From: Roseicella sp. DB1501
GTDB taxonomy: Bacteria; Pseudomonadota; Alphaproteobacteria; Acetobacterales; Acetobacteraceae
Direction of reading: 5' to 3'
DNA: 64,000 nucleotides
Assembly (NCBI RefSeq): GCF_013112485.1
Contig: NZ_JABFHG010000002.1
Coordinates: 186,001 to 250,000, forward strand
The notes beneath the pieces were generated by a model. The model was given only the letters and a program-made list of their open reading frames with translations. It ran no database searches and had not been told where the DNA came from. Below, in pieces: positions 17,226 to 26,764 of the stretch (positions within the stretch are counted from its first letter, which is position 1; each line of letters begins with the position of its first letter). The translations under genes were made by a program, and so were the position numbers.

Positions 17226-18440
17226 TCACGCCCCGCTCTGGATCTTCGGCTCGCGCGGCATGCCGAGGCCGCGCTCCGCGATGATGTTCTTCTGGATGTT
17301 CGAGCTGCCGCCGCCGATGATCAGGCCAAGATCGTACATCCAGTCGGCGTACCAGGCGGTCGCGGCATCGTCCTCGGCGAGGTCGTCATGCGGCTCGTAG
17401 ACCAGGCCGGCCTCGCCCAGCGCGTCCACGGCCAGCGCCGCCAGCCGCCAGGCGAGGGTCGAGCCGTAATACTTCACCACCAGCAGGCCGAGGCCGCTCT
17501 CCTCGCCGCGCGCCGCCTCGCCGAGCAGGCGCATCTGGTGGTATTTCGCCGCCAGCACCTCGCCCTGCAGCCGCATCAGCCGGTCGCGCCAGACCGGCTT
17601 CGCCAGCAGCGGCTCGCCATCGACGCGCGTCTCCGCCAGCAGCACCCGCAGCCGGTGCAGGCGGTGCATCAGCTTGCCGGCATCGCCGAGCAGCATGCGC
17701 TCGTGCTTCAGGGTGACATTGGCCACCCGCCAGCCCTCGCCGCGGCCGAGCACGATCTGGTCGGCTGGCACGCGGACATCGGTGAAGAAGACCTCGTTGA
17801 AGGTGGGATGGCCAGTCATGGTCGGCAACGGGCGCACCTCGATCCCCGGGCTGTCCATCGACAGCAGCAGGTAGGAGATGCCGAGATGCTTCGGCCGGTC
17901 CGGCTCTGTGCGGCAGAGCAGGAACATCATGTCGGCGAAATGCGCCGAGCTGGTCCAGATCTTCTGGCCGTTGACGACGAACTGCCCATCCTCCAGCCGC
18001 GCCGCGGTGCGGAGCGCGGCCAGGTCGCTGCCGGCCTCGGGCTCGGAATAGCCCTGGCACCAGATCACCTCGCCGCGGATGGTCGGGCCGATCCAGCGCT
18101 CGCGCTGCGCCTCGGTGCCGACCTCCAGCAGGGTCGGCACCAGCATGCGGATGCCCTGGCCCTGGATGCCGAGGCTGATGCCGGCGCGGTTGAATTCCTC
18201 CGTGATGATCGCGGCGTCCAGCACGTCCGGCTCGGCGCCGTAGCCGCCATAGCGGCGCGGCACGGCGCGGGCGGCGAAGCCGTGCTCGATCAGCAGCGCC
18301 TGCCAGTCGAGCGCCTTGCGGTCGGGCCGCCGCCGGCCGCCGCCGCCGCCGACCGGCGGCGAGAGAGGGCCGAAACGGGCGATGAAGTCGCGCGCCGATG
18401 CCTGCAGCGCGCGGTGTCGCTCGGAGAGGGCGAGGTCCAT
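17226..18440 (-). CDS. acyl-CoA dehydrogenase
   Basis: The 404-residue flavoenzyme should oxidise an acyl-CoA to the 2,3-enoyl-CoA. FAD and substrate signatures are clear: WCQGYSEPEAGSDLAALRT, GQKIWTSSAHFADMM, FNEVFFTDVRVP and, at the C-terminus, GGGSSNIQKNIIAERGLGMP. A Gly- and Arg-rich insert sits near residues 30-42. It is separated by 1 base from the second dehydrogenase gene and by 3 bases from the nitronate monooxygenase-like gene, so the three are one transcription unit. Confidence 0.9.
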   Translation of the reverse strand: MDLALSERHRALQASARDFIARFGPLSPPVGGGGGRRRPDRKALDWQALLIEHGFAARAVPRRYGGYGAEPDVLDAAIITEEFNRAGISLGIQGQGIRMLVPTLLEVGTEAQRERWIGPTIRGEVIWCQGYSEPEAGSDLAALRTAARLEDGQFVVNGQKIWTSSAHFADMMFLLCRTEPDRPKHLGISYLLLSMDSPGIEVRPLPTMTGHPTFNEVFFTDVRVPADQIVLGRGEGWRVANVTLKHERMLLGDAGKLMHRLHRLRVLLAETRVDGEPLLAKPVWRDRLMRLQGEVLAAKYHQMRLLGEAARGEESGLGLLVVKYYGSTLAWRLAALAVDALGEAGLVYEPHDDLAEDDAATAWYADWMYDLGLIIGGGSSNIQKNIIAERGLGMPREPKIQSGA

Positions 18441-18443
18441 CCC

Positions 18444-19595
18444 TCAGCCCCCGGCGGCGCGGTCGGTGAAGCGCCCGGCGCCGGCCAGCACCCGCTCCGC
18501 CCCCGTGGCGAGGTCGCGCAGCACCTCGGCCGCCGGGCGCACGCCCTGGATCATGCCGAGCCCCTGGCCGGCGAAGCCGCCCCAGATATCGGCGCGATCG
18601 GCGGCGAGCGCGGCGGCGGTGACGGGCGAGGAGACCATGCCCTGATAGGGCATGGGCAGCGGCTCCAGCCCGGCCTCGGCATAGGCGACGGCCCAGCGGT
18701 TCTTCACCATGCGCGCCGGCTTGCCGGTGACGGAGCGGGAGACGGTGGTGCCCTCGTCATTGCCCGCGACCAGCGCCTGCTTCTGCGCCGGGGCGATACC
18801 CGCCTCCTCGGTCGCCAGGAAGGCGGTGCCGATCCAGACGCCCTCGGCGCCCAGCATCAGCGCCGCGGCGATGCCGCGCCCGTCGCCGATGCCGCCGGCG
18901 CCGAGCACCGGCACGCGGCCGGCGACGGCATCGACCACCTGCGGGATCAGCGCCATGGTGCCGATCGGCGCGTTGTGGCCGCCACCGTCATGGCCCTGCG
19001 CCACGATGAGGTCGATGCCGGACTCGACCACCTGCCGCGCGTGCCGCGTGGTGCCGACCACCGCCATCACCTTGGTGCCGTTGGCATGCAGCCGGTCGAG
19101 CCAGGGCGCGGGATTGCCGAGGCCGGCGGCATAGACCGGCACGCGCTCCTCGATCACCACCTCCATCTGCGCCTCGAAGAAGGCGCGGGAGAGCGGCACC
19201 GGGCCGTCGCGGTCGGCGGGATCGCGGCCGAGCGCCGCGGCGAGCCCGGCCTCGTCCAGCGGATTGAGCCCCTCCCGCGCCATGAAGTCCTGGGCGAAGC
19301 CGCGATGCTGCGGCAGCAGGCTCTCGGCCGGGGGGCCGCCGGCATTGCCGCCGCCGCGCCGCACCGAGGCGGGCAGCAGCGTGTCGACGCCGAAGGGCCG
19401 GTCGGTGAGCTCGCGCATGCGGCGGATCCAGGCGCGGAGCTGGTTGGGGCCGCAACTCGCGGCGCCGAGCACGCCGAGGCCGCCGGCATTGGAGACGGCG
19501 GCGGCGAGCTCGGGCGTGCTGGCGCGCCCCATGCCGGCGAGCAGGATCGGCGTCTCGATGCCGAGCAGGTCGCAGAGGCGGGTGTGCAGGGTCAT
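18444..19595 (-). CDS. nitronate monooxygenase-like (2-nitropropane dioxygenase family) flavoprotein
   Basis: The 383-residue FMN-dependent TIM-barrel protein starts LGIETPILLAGMGRASTPEL and carries GIDLIVAQGHDGGGHN (with the active-site His-containing motif) and VPVLGAGGIGDGRGIAAALMLGAEGVWIGT. These identify the NMO/2-NPD family. Members oxidise alkyl nitronates, but many act as flavin oxidoreductases in acyl-CoA or lipid catabolism. GGAGGAGGAGACGACC immediately upstream of the ATG is an excellent ribosome-binding site, so this is the first gene of the operon that runs down to 15141. The surrounding acyl-CoA dehydrogenases argue for a role in breakdown of an unusual carboxylic acid. Confidence 0.85.
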   Translation of the reverse strand: MTLHTRLCDLLGIETPILLAGMGRASTPELAAAVSNAGGLGVLGAASCGPNQLRAWIRRMRELTDRPFGVDTLLPASVRRGGGNAGGPPAESLLPQHRGFAQDFMAREGLNPLDEAGLAAALGRDPADRDGPVPLSRAFFEAQMEVVIEERVPVYAAGLGNPAPWLDRLHANGTKVMAVVGTTRHARQVVESGIDLIVAQGHDGGGHNAPIGTMALIPQVVDAVAGRVPVLGAGGIGDGRGIAAALMLGAEGVWIGTAFLATEEAGIAPAQKQALVAGNDEGTTVSRSVTGKPARMVKNRWAVAYAEAGLEPLPMPYQGMVSSPVTAAALAADRADIWGGFAGQGLGMIQGVRPAAEVLRDLATGAERVLAGAGRFTDRAAGG

Positions 19596-19705
19596 GGTCG
19601 TCTCCTCCTCCGGCGCCGCCTCTGCGGGCGGCCTGCCATGCTGGCCCGGGCGCCGGCAGGAGCGCCTGGGCGGGTCGTCGCATCAGCGGCCGGGCGCGGC
19701 GCGCC

Positions 19706-19812
19706 CTGGACCATGATCCGCTCACACAGGGTCGCGGATCATGGTCCAGGCCGTTGTTTGATCGCGTGAGTCACGCTTTCCGGTGTTTCCACCTCAAGCG
19801 ATCACGCTCTAG
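19706..19812. repeat. family B CTAG-bounded repeat, copy 2
   Basis: This 107-bp copy begins CTGGACCATGATCCGC and ends GCGATCACGCTCTAG. It is nearly identical over its length to the copy at 34493. The terminal CTAG (19809-19812) includes the stop codon of the minus-strand monooxygenase gene. Confidence 0.9.
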
Positions 19813-21821
19813 CTGACGGTCAGCCGCTCGGCGCTGTCCACCGCCGCGCGGCCCTGGCCGGGCACCTGCATGGCCTCGCCCGGCCTGGCGGCGCGGAATT
19901 CCTCGGGCACGAAATGCTGCGTCAGCTTCCAGTAGTCGAGCAGCCGCCAGGGCGAGGTCACGGTGACGCGGTTGTTCTTGTTCTTGTACCAGCTCGTCAC
20001 GCCGGGATGGCTCCAGACCATGCGGCGGCAGGTCTCGTCGACGAGGTGGTTGTAGGCGTCGTGCACCTCCGGCCGCACCTCGAGCGAGGCGTAGCCCTGC
20101 TCCACCATCTCGCGCAGCGCCTGGCAGATGTAGCGGACCTGGCATTCGTGGTGGAACAGGATGCTGCCGCCATGCGCCAGGTTGGTGTTCGGCCCGTAGA
20201 TCATGAAGAAATTCGGGAAGCCCGGCGCGGTCATGCCGAGATAGGCGCGCGGGTCGTCATCGCCCCAGACATCGCGGAGCGTGCGGCCGCCGCGCCCGGC
20301 GATCTCCATCGGCGTCAGCATCTTCGAGGCCTGGAAGCCGGTAGCGAGGATGATGACATCGACCACATGCTCGGTGCCGTCGCGCATCACGATGGAGCCC
20401 GGCGTGATCCGCTCGATCGGCCCGGTCTCCAGCGTGACGTTCGGGCGCTTGAGCATGCGGTACCAGTGGTTGTCCCGCAGCATGCGCTTGCCATAGGGCG
20501 GGTAGCCCGGGATCACCTTGGCGAGGAGGTCCTCATCGCCGTCGAGTTCCTTGCGGACATGCTCGATGAGCATCTCCCGCATCCGGTGATTGGCCTCGTT
20601 CAGCGAGAGATCGGGCTGCGTCCAGCCGGGATCGACCTGCAGCGAGGCGTGGAAGCCGTCCGAGCCGGCCCAGAAGAGCTGGAAGCGCAGCCATTGGCCG
20701 AAATAGGGGATGTTCTCGAGGCACCACAGATTCCCCGCGCTGACCGTCTTGTGGTAGTTCGGGTTGTGCACCGCCCAGTGCGGCGTGCGCTGGAACACCA
20801 CCAGCCTGTCCACCTCCGGCGCGATCGAGGGCGCGGCCTGCATGGCGCTCGCCCCGGTGCCGATCATCGCCACCCGCTTGCCGGCGAGCGGCACCGAGGC
20901 ATCCCAGCGCGCGGTGTGGAAGAGCGACCCCTCGAAGTCGTCGAGCCCCGGGATGGCGGGGATGGCGGGGCGGTTGAGCTGGCCGACCGCCGAGACGAGG
21001 ACGCGGCAGGAGAGGGCTTCCTCGGCGCCGCCCGCGACCGGCCGGAGGCTCACCTGCCAGCGCGACGCCGCCTCGTCATAGGCGGCGCGCGTCACCTCGA
21101 CGCCGAAGCGCACATGCCGGCGGATGTCGTAGCGGTCGTAGCACTCCTCGATGTAGCGATGGATCTCCGGCCGCTGCGAGAAGTGCCGGGTCCAGGCATT
21201 GTTCGGGGCGAAGGAGTAGGAGAAGAAGTGGTTCGGCGTATCGACCGCGCAGCCGGGATACTGGTTCTCCAGCCAGGTGCCGCCGACGGTCGGGTTCTTC
21301 TCCAGGATGGTGAAGGGGATGCCCATCTGCTTCAGCCGGACCGCCATGCCGAGGCCGGCGAAGCCGGCGCCGATGATGACGACCTGCATCTCGCCGAGCG
21401 GCAGGCGCGCCGGGTCGCGCCGCCAGCGCACGGCGCGCGGATCCTCCTCCGCCAGGCGGGTCTCCTCGACCAGCACCGGGATGTATTCCTCGGGCACGGT
21501 CTGGCCGACGCCGCCGCTCATCATGCGCTGCAGGGTCGCGGCCGGCGGCAGCGGCGGCGGCGGCCGGTCGTCGACCGCATAGTCCTGCAGCGCCTCGACC
21601 AGCCGGTCCCGGACCTTCTGCTTCAGCGGCTCGGGCACGGATTCGAGGAAGCTCCAGGCACCGTGGATGTGCGGCGCCACCTCGTCGAGGATCGCCAGGT
21701 CGCCGGTGAGCTGCACCAGCACCATGAGCATGGGCGCGATATCCGCCTCGGCGAGCGCCGCCCGCAGCGCCGCCTCGTCGCGCACCGCGCGCTGCACCTG
21801 CTCCTGGAACGGACTGCTCAT
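19809..21821 (-). CDS. flavin-containing Baeyer-Villiger-type monooxygenase
   Basis: The 670-residue protein should use FAD and NADPH to insert oxygen beside a ketone. After an N-terminal domain of about 145 residues come the FAD motif IIGAGFAGLG (149-158), the Baeyer-Villiger fingerprint FEGSLFHTARW (296-306) and the NADPH motif MIGTGASAMQ (319-328). A C-terminal ILATGFQASKML motif is also present. The N-terminal extension and overall length match 4-hydroxyacetophenone monooxygenase-like enzymes. ATG 21821 is preceded by GGGAGAG; the frame continues upstream without a better start. The stop codon comes from the family B repeat. Confidence 0.88.
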   Translation of the reverse strand: MSSPFQEQVQRAVRDEAALRAALAEADIAPMLMVLVQLTGDLAILDEVAPHIHGAWSFLESVPEPLKQKVRDRLVEALQDYAVDDRPPPPLPPAATLQRMMSGGVGQTVPEEYIPVLVEETRLAEEDPRAVRWRRDPARLPLGEMQVVIIGAGFAGLGMAVRLKQMGIPFTILEKNPTVGGTWLENQYPGCAVDTPNHFFSYSFAPNNAWTRHFSQRPEIHRYIEECYDRYDIRRHVRFGVEVTRAAYDEAASRWQVSLRPVAGGAEEALSCRVLVSAVGQLNRPAIPAIPGLDDFEGSLFHTARWDASVPLAGKRVAMIGTGASAMQAAPSIAPEVDRLVVFQRTPHWAVHNPNYHKTVSAGNLWCLENIPYFGQWLRFQLFWAGSDGFHASLQVDPGWTQPDLSLNEANHRMREMLIEHVRKELDGDEDLLAKVIPGYPPYGKRMLRDNHWYRMLKRPNVTLETGPIERITPGSIVMRDGTEHVVDVIILATGFQASKMLTPMEIAGRGGRTLRDVWGDDDPRAYLGMTAPGFPNFFMIYGPNTNLAHGGSILFHHECQVRYICQALREMVEQGYASLEVRPEVHDAYNHLVDETCRRMVWSHPGVTSWYKNKNNRVTVTSPWRLLDYWKLTQHFVPEEFRAARPGEAMQVPGQGRAAVDSAERLTVS

Positions 21822-21910
21822 TGCTCGTCTCTCCCGGCCGTTTCGATCCCCTGGCCGGGAGTGTAGCCGATGCGGCGGCGGAGGGTAGGCATCCCCCTGC
21901 CACCCCGCGG

Positions 21911-22531
21911 TCAGGCAGTGGCGGCGACGATCACCTCGCCGGCGGCGAGCACCTGCGGGGATTGTGGCCATAGGTCGCGGCGCTGCGCCATGGCCGCCGC
22001 CACCTGGGCATGCGCCGCGGTCGCGGTGCTGCGGTTGGTGAAGATCGAGACGGCGAGGCCGCGCCCCGCCTGGTCCCGGTCGCGACCGATATAGAGATGG
22101 CGGAAGCCGGGCTGCTCGGCCGAGATCGGCACCAGCCGCTCCTGCACCACCGGCAGGTTGCCGTTGGCCGGCCCCAGCCCCTCGGTCGCCCGCACCAGCA
22201 TGTAGCTGTCGAGGCCCGGACGCTCGGCATCGAAATGCAGGTGCAGGGTGGCCCGGGTGATCACCGGCGCGCCGGTCACCAGATCGGCCAGCTCGGCCTC
22301 GGTCCAGGCGAGCACATGCTCGGTGACCCGGTCGGAGACCGCCTCATCCTCGAAGATGGTCGCCGAGACGATGCCGCCGCCGCCATCCACCCGGGCGACG
22401 TAATAGGCGCGGAAACCCGACTCCTGCCGCAGGGTGGGAAGCAGCCCCTTCCGGATGCGTTGCGCGATCTCCTCCGGCGCGCCGGTGCTGCTGAACCGGC
22501 GGATCGTCAGGGTCCACAGGGCGTCGCTCAT
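21911..22531 (-). CDS. unknown protein with two tandem ABM-like (ferredoxin-like) repeats
   Basis: The 206-residue protein looks like two copies of one module. FRAYYVARVDGGGGIVSATI in the first half corresponds to FRHLYIGRDRDQAGRGLAVS in the second, each followed by an acidic helix region (VTEHVLAWTEAEL; AHAQVAAAMAQRRDL) and a final strand. The pattern of strand, helix, strand and Phe/Tyr placement resembles antibiotic-biosynthesis-monooxygenase or dimeric alpha-beta barrel domains, so one chain could form a complete barrel by itself. That is a fold guess. It lies 89 bases upstream of the monooxygenase gene in the same direction and may be co-transcribed. Confidence 0.7.
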   Translation of the reverse strand: MSDALWTLTIRRFSSTGAPEEIAQRIRKGLLPTLRQESGFRAYYVARVDGGGGIVSATIFEDEAVSDRVTEHVLAWTEAELADLVTGAPVITRATLHLHFDAERPGLDSYMLVRATEGLGPANGNLPVVQERLVPISAEQPGFRHLYIGRDRDQAGRGLAVSIFTNRSTATAAHAQVAAAMAQRRDLWPQSPQVLAAGEVIVAATA

Positions 22532-22714
22532 GCCGGCTCCCAGTCCTGCTGCGCCGGCGCCCTTTCCTCCTGGGCCGGCAGGTCACCCTGCAGCCTAGAG
22601 CAGTTCGGCGCCGGCTGGGGAGCGTGAAAATTCCATAGACCATTGATAGTAGAGCCGTTTCGCGGCCACGGCGTGGCGCTCGGGCTGCGGCGGCATCCGC
22701 GCTATGCTCGACGC

Positions 22715-23395
22715 ATGCATTCGCTGTCGCTGCTGGACTGGGTCGCCCTCGCCGTCTTCACCCTGTGCTGGATGGGCTATGCCGCGCTGGTCGACCACCA
22801 TCCCGCGCTGCGGGCGCGGAGCGTGATCGCCGCCATGGACGCGCACCGGCACCGCTGGCTGCAGATCACCGTGACGCGGGAGAACCGCATCATGGACACG
22901 AACATCATCGGCAACCTGATGAACAGCACGAGCTTCCTCGCCAACACCGCCATCTTCATCCTCGGCGGCCTGGTGGCGATGATGGGCTCGCCCGAGATCG
23001 GCACCCGGGTTTTCGGCGCCCTGCCCTTCGCGGCGCCCTCCGACCCGGCGGCCTGGGAGATGAAGATCGCCCTGCTGCTCTTCATCTTCGTCCGCGCCTT
23101 CTTCGAGCTGACCTGGGCGCTGCGGCAGTTCAACTACTGCTCCATCGTCATCGGCGGCATCTCGCACGACCCGGCGGATCCGACGCGCGAGGGCCATGCC
23201 GCGATGGCCGCCAAGGTCGCCAACCGGGCGGCGCGGCATTTCAACACCGGGCTGCGGGCCTATTACTTCGGCTTGGCGGCGCTCGCCTGGATCCTGCACC
23301 CCCTGGCGCTCATCCTGGCCAGCCTGGTGGTGCTGCGCGAGCTCTACCGGCGGGAGTTCCGCAGCGTGGTGCGCGAGGCGCTGCGGGAGGGGTGA
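22715..23395 (+). CDS. DUF599 family membrane protein
   Basis: The 226-residue protein has four predicted membrane segments: LDWVALAVFTLCWMGYAAL, FLANTAIFILGGLVAMM, IALLLFIFVRAFFELTW and a last one near ALAWILHPLALILASLVV. FFELTWALRQFNYCSIVIGG and RHFNTGLRAYYFGLAAL are characteristic of DUF599. Function is unknown. ATG 22715 follows a TATGCT box (22703-22708) by only 6 bases, so transcription could start at or just before the start codon; no ribosome-binding site is visible. Confidence 0.8.
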   Translation: MHSLSLLDWVALAVFTLCWMGYAALVDHHPALRARSVIAAMDAHRHRWLQITVTRENRIMDTNIIGNLMNSTSFLANTAIFILGGLVAMMGSPEIGTRVFGALPFAAPSDPAAWEMKIALLLFIFVRAFFELTWALRQFNYCSIVIGGISHDPADPTREGHAAMAAKVANRAARHFNTGLRAYYFGLAALAWILHPLALILASLVVLRELYRREFRSVVREALREG

Positions 23396-23396
23396 A

Positions 23397-23510
23397 CTCC
23401 CCGCAAAGCCGCTGCGCGGCGTTGCGGGGGCGCCATGGAGTCCCCTCCTGCCCCAGATCCGTCACAGTCTGCCGCGGCGAAGCCGCAGCAGGGCAACGGG
23501 CAGCGACGGC
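23397..23510 (+). repeat. family A intergenic repeat, copy 3
   Basis: It starts 2 bases after the DUF599 gene. CCCCGCAAAGCCGC pairs with GCGGCGTTGCGGGG, and the tail has CTCCTGCCCC, CCGTCACAGTCTGCCGCGG and GGGCAACGGGCAGCGACGG. The remaining bases to 23593 show nothing recognisable. Confidence 0.7.
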
Positions 23511-23593
23511 TTCGACAAGCGCCATGACTCCAAGCGCAGGGAGGTCAAGTCGTCCCGCCCCTTCATCGCCGGGCGCAAGTCCGGACGGTGCGG

Positions 23594-24055
23594 TCAGCCC
23601 CGCTCGATGCGCCGCAGCTCCTGCCAGAATTGCCGGAAGATGGCGCCGCGGATGCCGCGCTCCGGCTCGGCGCAGCGCAGCCGGTCGGGGTGGAATTGCA
23701 GGGCGAAGGCCCGCTTCGCGCGCAGGAAGCGCCCTTCCGGCGGGCCGGGCCGGGCGAGCGCCGCCTCGGCGAGGCGAAGCGCCCGGTGGCTGCGCTCCAG
23801 CTCGGCGGTCAGCGCGGCGATGCGGGCCGCCTGGGCGCGCGCCCGGGTGCGGGCGCGCCGCAGCCGCTGGCCGCGCAGGCGGGCGGGGGATGCCGGGCCG
23901 GGCCGGCCGTGATGCCGCTCCCCCTGGCGCCGCGGCCTGCGACGCGAGCCGCCCAGACGCCGCAGCAACGCCACGAAGCGGCGGATCAGCCGCGCGGCGA
24001 GCAGGCCGAGGCCCAGCAGCGCCAGGGCGAGCAGGATGCCGAGAAGCTCGACCAT
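23594..24055 (-). CDS. membrane-anchored J-domain-like protein
   Basis: The 153-residue protein has one N-terminal membrane helix (about 3-24), a very basic linker (Arg-rich, 25-75) and a coiled helix (75-105). A C-terminal segment RAKRAFALQFHPDRLRC has the HPD tripeptide of J domains at residues 122-124. The family role would be to recruit and stimulate a DnaK-type chaperone at the membrane. The J-like part is short (about 45 residues after the linker), so it is a degenerate or minimal J domain. ATG 24055 is preferred over 24064 because AGGA lies 8 bases before it. It is 60 bases upstream of the end of alaS on the same strand. Confidence 0.65.
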   Translation of the reverse strand: MVELLGILLALALLGLGLLAARLIRRFVALLRRLGGSRRRPRRQGERHHGRPGPASPARLRGQRLRRARTRARAQAARIAALTAELERSHRALRLAEAALARPGPPEGRFLRAKRAFALQFHPDRLRCAEPERGIRGAIFRQFWQELRRIERG

Positions 24056-24115
24056 GGCCGGCATCCTGCCGGCCAGGGATCGCCAAACCGCTAAAGCCGT
24101 AAGTCGGGCGGGGGC

Positions 24116-26764
24116 TCAGCTGGCGAGCAGCCCTCGCACCGCCGCCAGCGCCGCCTCGGCCTTGCCGCCCTCGGGGCCGCCGGCCTGCGCCATCTCCGGC
24201 CTTCCGCCGCCGCCCTTGCCGCCGACCGCGGCCGCCGCGGCGCGCACCAGGGCCACGGCATCCGCCTTGCCCCTGGCCACCTCGCCGAGGCCGGCGACGA
24301 TGCTGGCCTTGCCCTCGGCGGTCGAGACCAGGGCGACGACATCCGCCGTGCCGCCCTTCAGGATGGCCTCGGCCAGCCCCTTCAGATCGCGCGGCGGCAC
24401 CTCGCCGAGGTTGCGCAGCGCGACGCGCAGGCCGCCCAGCGTCTCGACCTCGGCGCCGGCGCCGCCGGTCGCCAGCTGCTTGCGCAGCTCGGCCACGTCG
24501 CGCTCCAGCTTGCGCCGCTCCTCGAGCAGGGTGGCGATGCGGGCCGGCACCTCGGCGGGCGGCACGCGGAGCGCCGCCGCCGCCTCGCGCAGCCGGGCAT
24601 CGGCCTGCTCGACCAGCCGCTCGGCGAAGGGGCCGGTCACCGCCTCGATGCGACGCACGCCGGCCGAGACGGCACCCTCGGAGACGATCCTGAACAGGCC
24701 GATATCGCCGGTGCGGCGCACATGCGTGCCGCCGCAGAGCTCGAGCGAGTAGATGCCGCCCCTGTTGGCCGAGTCCGGGTCATGGCCCATGCCGACCACC
24801 CGGACCTCGTCGCCGTATTTCTCGCCGAACAGCGCCATGGCGCCCTCCGCCACCGCCTGTTCCGGCGACATCAGCCGGGTGCTGACCTCGGTGTTCTGGC
24901 GGATGCGGGCATTCACCTCCTCCTCCACCCAGGCGAGGTCGTCATCGCTCATCGGGGTGGGCTGGGAGACGTCGAAGCGCAGCCGGTCCGGGGCGTTGAG
25001 CGAGCCCTTCTGCGCCACATGCGTGCCGAGCCGCCGGCGCAGCGCCTCGTGCAGCAGGTGGGTGGCGCTGTGATGCGCCCGGACGTTGGAGCGCCGGACA
25101 TGGTCCACCTCGGCCTGCACCGCCAGCCCGACCCGCGCCTCGCCATGCGCGACGGTGCCGAGATGCACGATGAGGTCGCCGAGCTTCTTCTGGGTGTCGC
25201 GCACCACGATGCGGCAGGCCTCGCCGGCCGAGATCAGGCCGGTATCGCCGACTTGGCCGCCGCTCTCGCCGTAGAAGGGCGTCTGGTTCAGCACCACCGC
25301 CACCTCGGCGCCGACCGGGGCGCTCTCGACCGGCGCGCCGTCCCGGGTGATGGCGAGGATCTCGCCCTCGGCGCTCTCGGTCGAGTAGCCGAGGAACTCG
25401 CTCGCCCCGACCTTCTCGCGGATGTCGAACCAGACGGCATCCGTCGCCGCCTCGCCCGAGCCGGCCCAGGCGGCGCGGGCGCGGCGGCGCTGCTCGGCCA
25501 TCGCCGCCTCGAAGCCGGCGACATCCACCGTCTTGCCCTCGGCGCGCAGCGCGTCCTGGGTCAGGTCGAGCGGGAAGCCGTAGGTGTCATACAGACGGAA
25601 GGCGACCTCGCCGGGCAGGGTGCCGCGCTCGCCGAGCCGGCCGCTCTCCTCGGCGAGCAGGCCGAGGCCGCGCTCGAGCAGGTTGCGGAACTTCGTCTCC
25701 TCGAGCTTCAGCGTCTCGGTCACCAGCGCCTCGGCGCGCTGGATCTCGGGATAGGCGGCGCCCATCTGGCGGACCAGCACCGGCACCAGCCGGTGCAGCA
25801 GCGGCTCGCGCGAGCCCATCATATGGGCGTGGCGCATGGCGCGGCGGAGGATGCGGCGCAGCACGTAGCCGCGGCCCTCGTTGGAGGGCATCACGCCATC
25901 GGCGATGAGGAATGTGCCGGCGCGGAGATGGTCGGCGACGACGCGGTGGCTGGCCTTGAAGCGGCCATCCGGGTCCTGGCCCGTCACCTCGGCCGAGGCG
26001 AGGATCAGCGCCCGCAGCGTGTCGGTGTCGTAGTTGTCGTGCTTGCCCTGCAGGATGGCGGCGAAGCGCTCGAGCCCCATGCCGGTATCGATCGAGGGCC
26101 GCGGCAGCGGCACGCGGGTGCCGGGCGGCCCCTCCTCGAACTGCATGAAGACGAGGTTCCAGATCTCGATGAAGCGGTCGCCATCCTCGTCCGGGCTACC
26201 GGGCGGGCCGCCGGGGATCGAGGGGCCGTGGTCGAAGAAGATCTCGGAACAGGGCCCGCAGGGGCCGGTATCGCCCATGCGCCAGAAATTGTCCGAGGTC
26301 GGGATGCGGATGATCCGGCTGTCCGGCAGGCCGGCGACCTTCTTCCAGAAGACCGGCGCTTCCTCGTCCTCGGTATAGACCGTGACCAGCAGGCGGTCCT
26401 TCGGCAGGGCGAAGTCCTTGGTCAGCAGGGTCCAGGCGTGATGGATCGCCTGTTCCTTGAAGTAGTCGCCGAAGCTGAAATTCCCCAGCATCTCGAAGAA
26501 GGTGTGATGCCGGGCGGTGTAGCCGACATTGTCGAGGTCGTTGTGCTTGCCGCCGGCGCGAACGCATTTCTGGGCGGTGGTGGCGCGGCTGTAGGCGCGC
26601 TTCTCCTGGCCCGTGAAGACGTTCTTGAACTGCACCATGCCGCTGTTGGCGAACATGAGGGTCGGGTCGTTGCGCGGAACCAGCGGCGAGCTCTCGACCA
26701 CCTGGTGCCCGTTGCGGGCGAAGTAGTCGAGGAAGGTGGCGCGGATATCGTTGCTGCTGGTCAT
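24116..26764 (-). CDS. alaS: alanine--tRNA ligase
   Basis: The 882-residue cytoplasmic enzyme charges tRNA-Ala. The class II catalytic core ([40 protein letters not shown]) is followed by the editing domain with its zinc ligands HHSATHLLH and CGGTHV. The C-Ala domain ends the chain with a [16 protein letters not shown] motif. Length is normal for bacterial AlaRS. AGGGACAGAG precedes ATG 26764. recA lies upstream on the same strand across a 358-base gap with strong hairpins, so alaS probably has its own promoter. Confidence 0.98.
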   Translation of the reverse strand: MTSSNDIRATFLDYFARNGHQVVESSPLVPRNDPTLMFANSGMVQFKNVFTGQEKRAYSRATTAQKCVRAGGKHNDLDNVGYTARHHTFFEMLGNFSFGDYFKEQAIHHAWTLLTKDFALPKDRLLVTVYTEDEEAPVFWKKVAGLPDSRIIRIPTSDNFWRMGDTGPCGPCSEIFFDHGPSIPGGPPGSPDEDGDRFIEIWNLVFMQFEEGPPGTRVPLPRPSIDTGMGLERFAAILQGKHDNYDTDTLRALILASAEVTGQDPDGRFKASHRVVADHLRAGTFLIADGVMPSNEGRGYVLRRILRRAMRHAHMMGSREPLLHRLVPVLVRQMGAAYPEIQRAEALVTETLKLEETKFRNLLERGLGLLAEESGRLGERGTLPGEVAFRLYDTYGFPLDLTQDALRAEGKTVDVAGFEAAMAEQRRRARAAWAGSGEAATDAVWFDIREKVGASEFLGYSTESAEGEILAITRDGAPVESAPVGAEVAVVLNQTPFYGESGGQVGDTGLISAGEACRIVVRDTQKKLGDLIVHLGTVAHGEARVGLAVQAEVDHVRRSNVRAHHSATHLLHEALRRRLGTHVAQKGSLNAPDRLRFDVSQPTPMSDDDLAWVEEEVNARIRQNTEVSTRLMSPEQAVAEGAMALFGEKYGDEVRVVGMGHDPDSANRGGIYSLELCGGTHVRRTGDIGLFRIVSEGAVSAGVRRIEAVTGPFAERLVEQADARLREAAAALRVPPAEVPARIATLLEERRKLERDVAELRKQLATGGAGAEVETLGGLRVALRNLGEVPPRDLKGLAEAILKGGTADVVALVSTAEGKASIVAGLGEVARGKADAVALVRAAAAAVGGKGGGGRPEMAQAGGPEGGKAEAALAAVRGLLAS

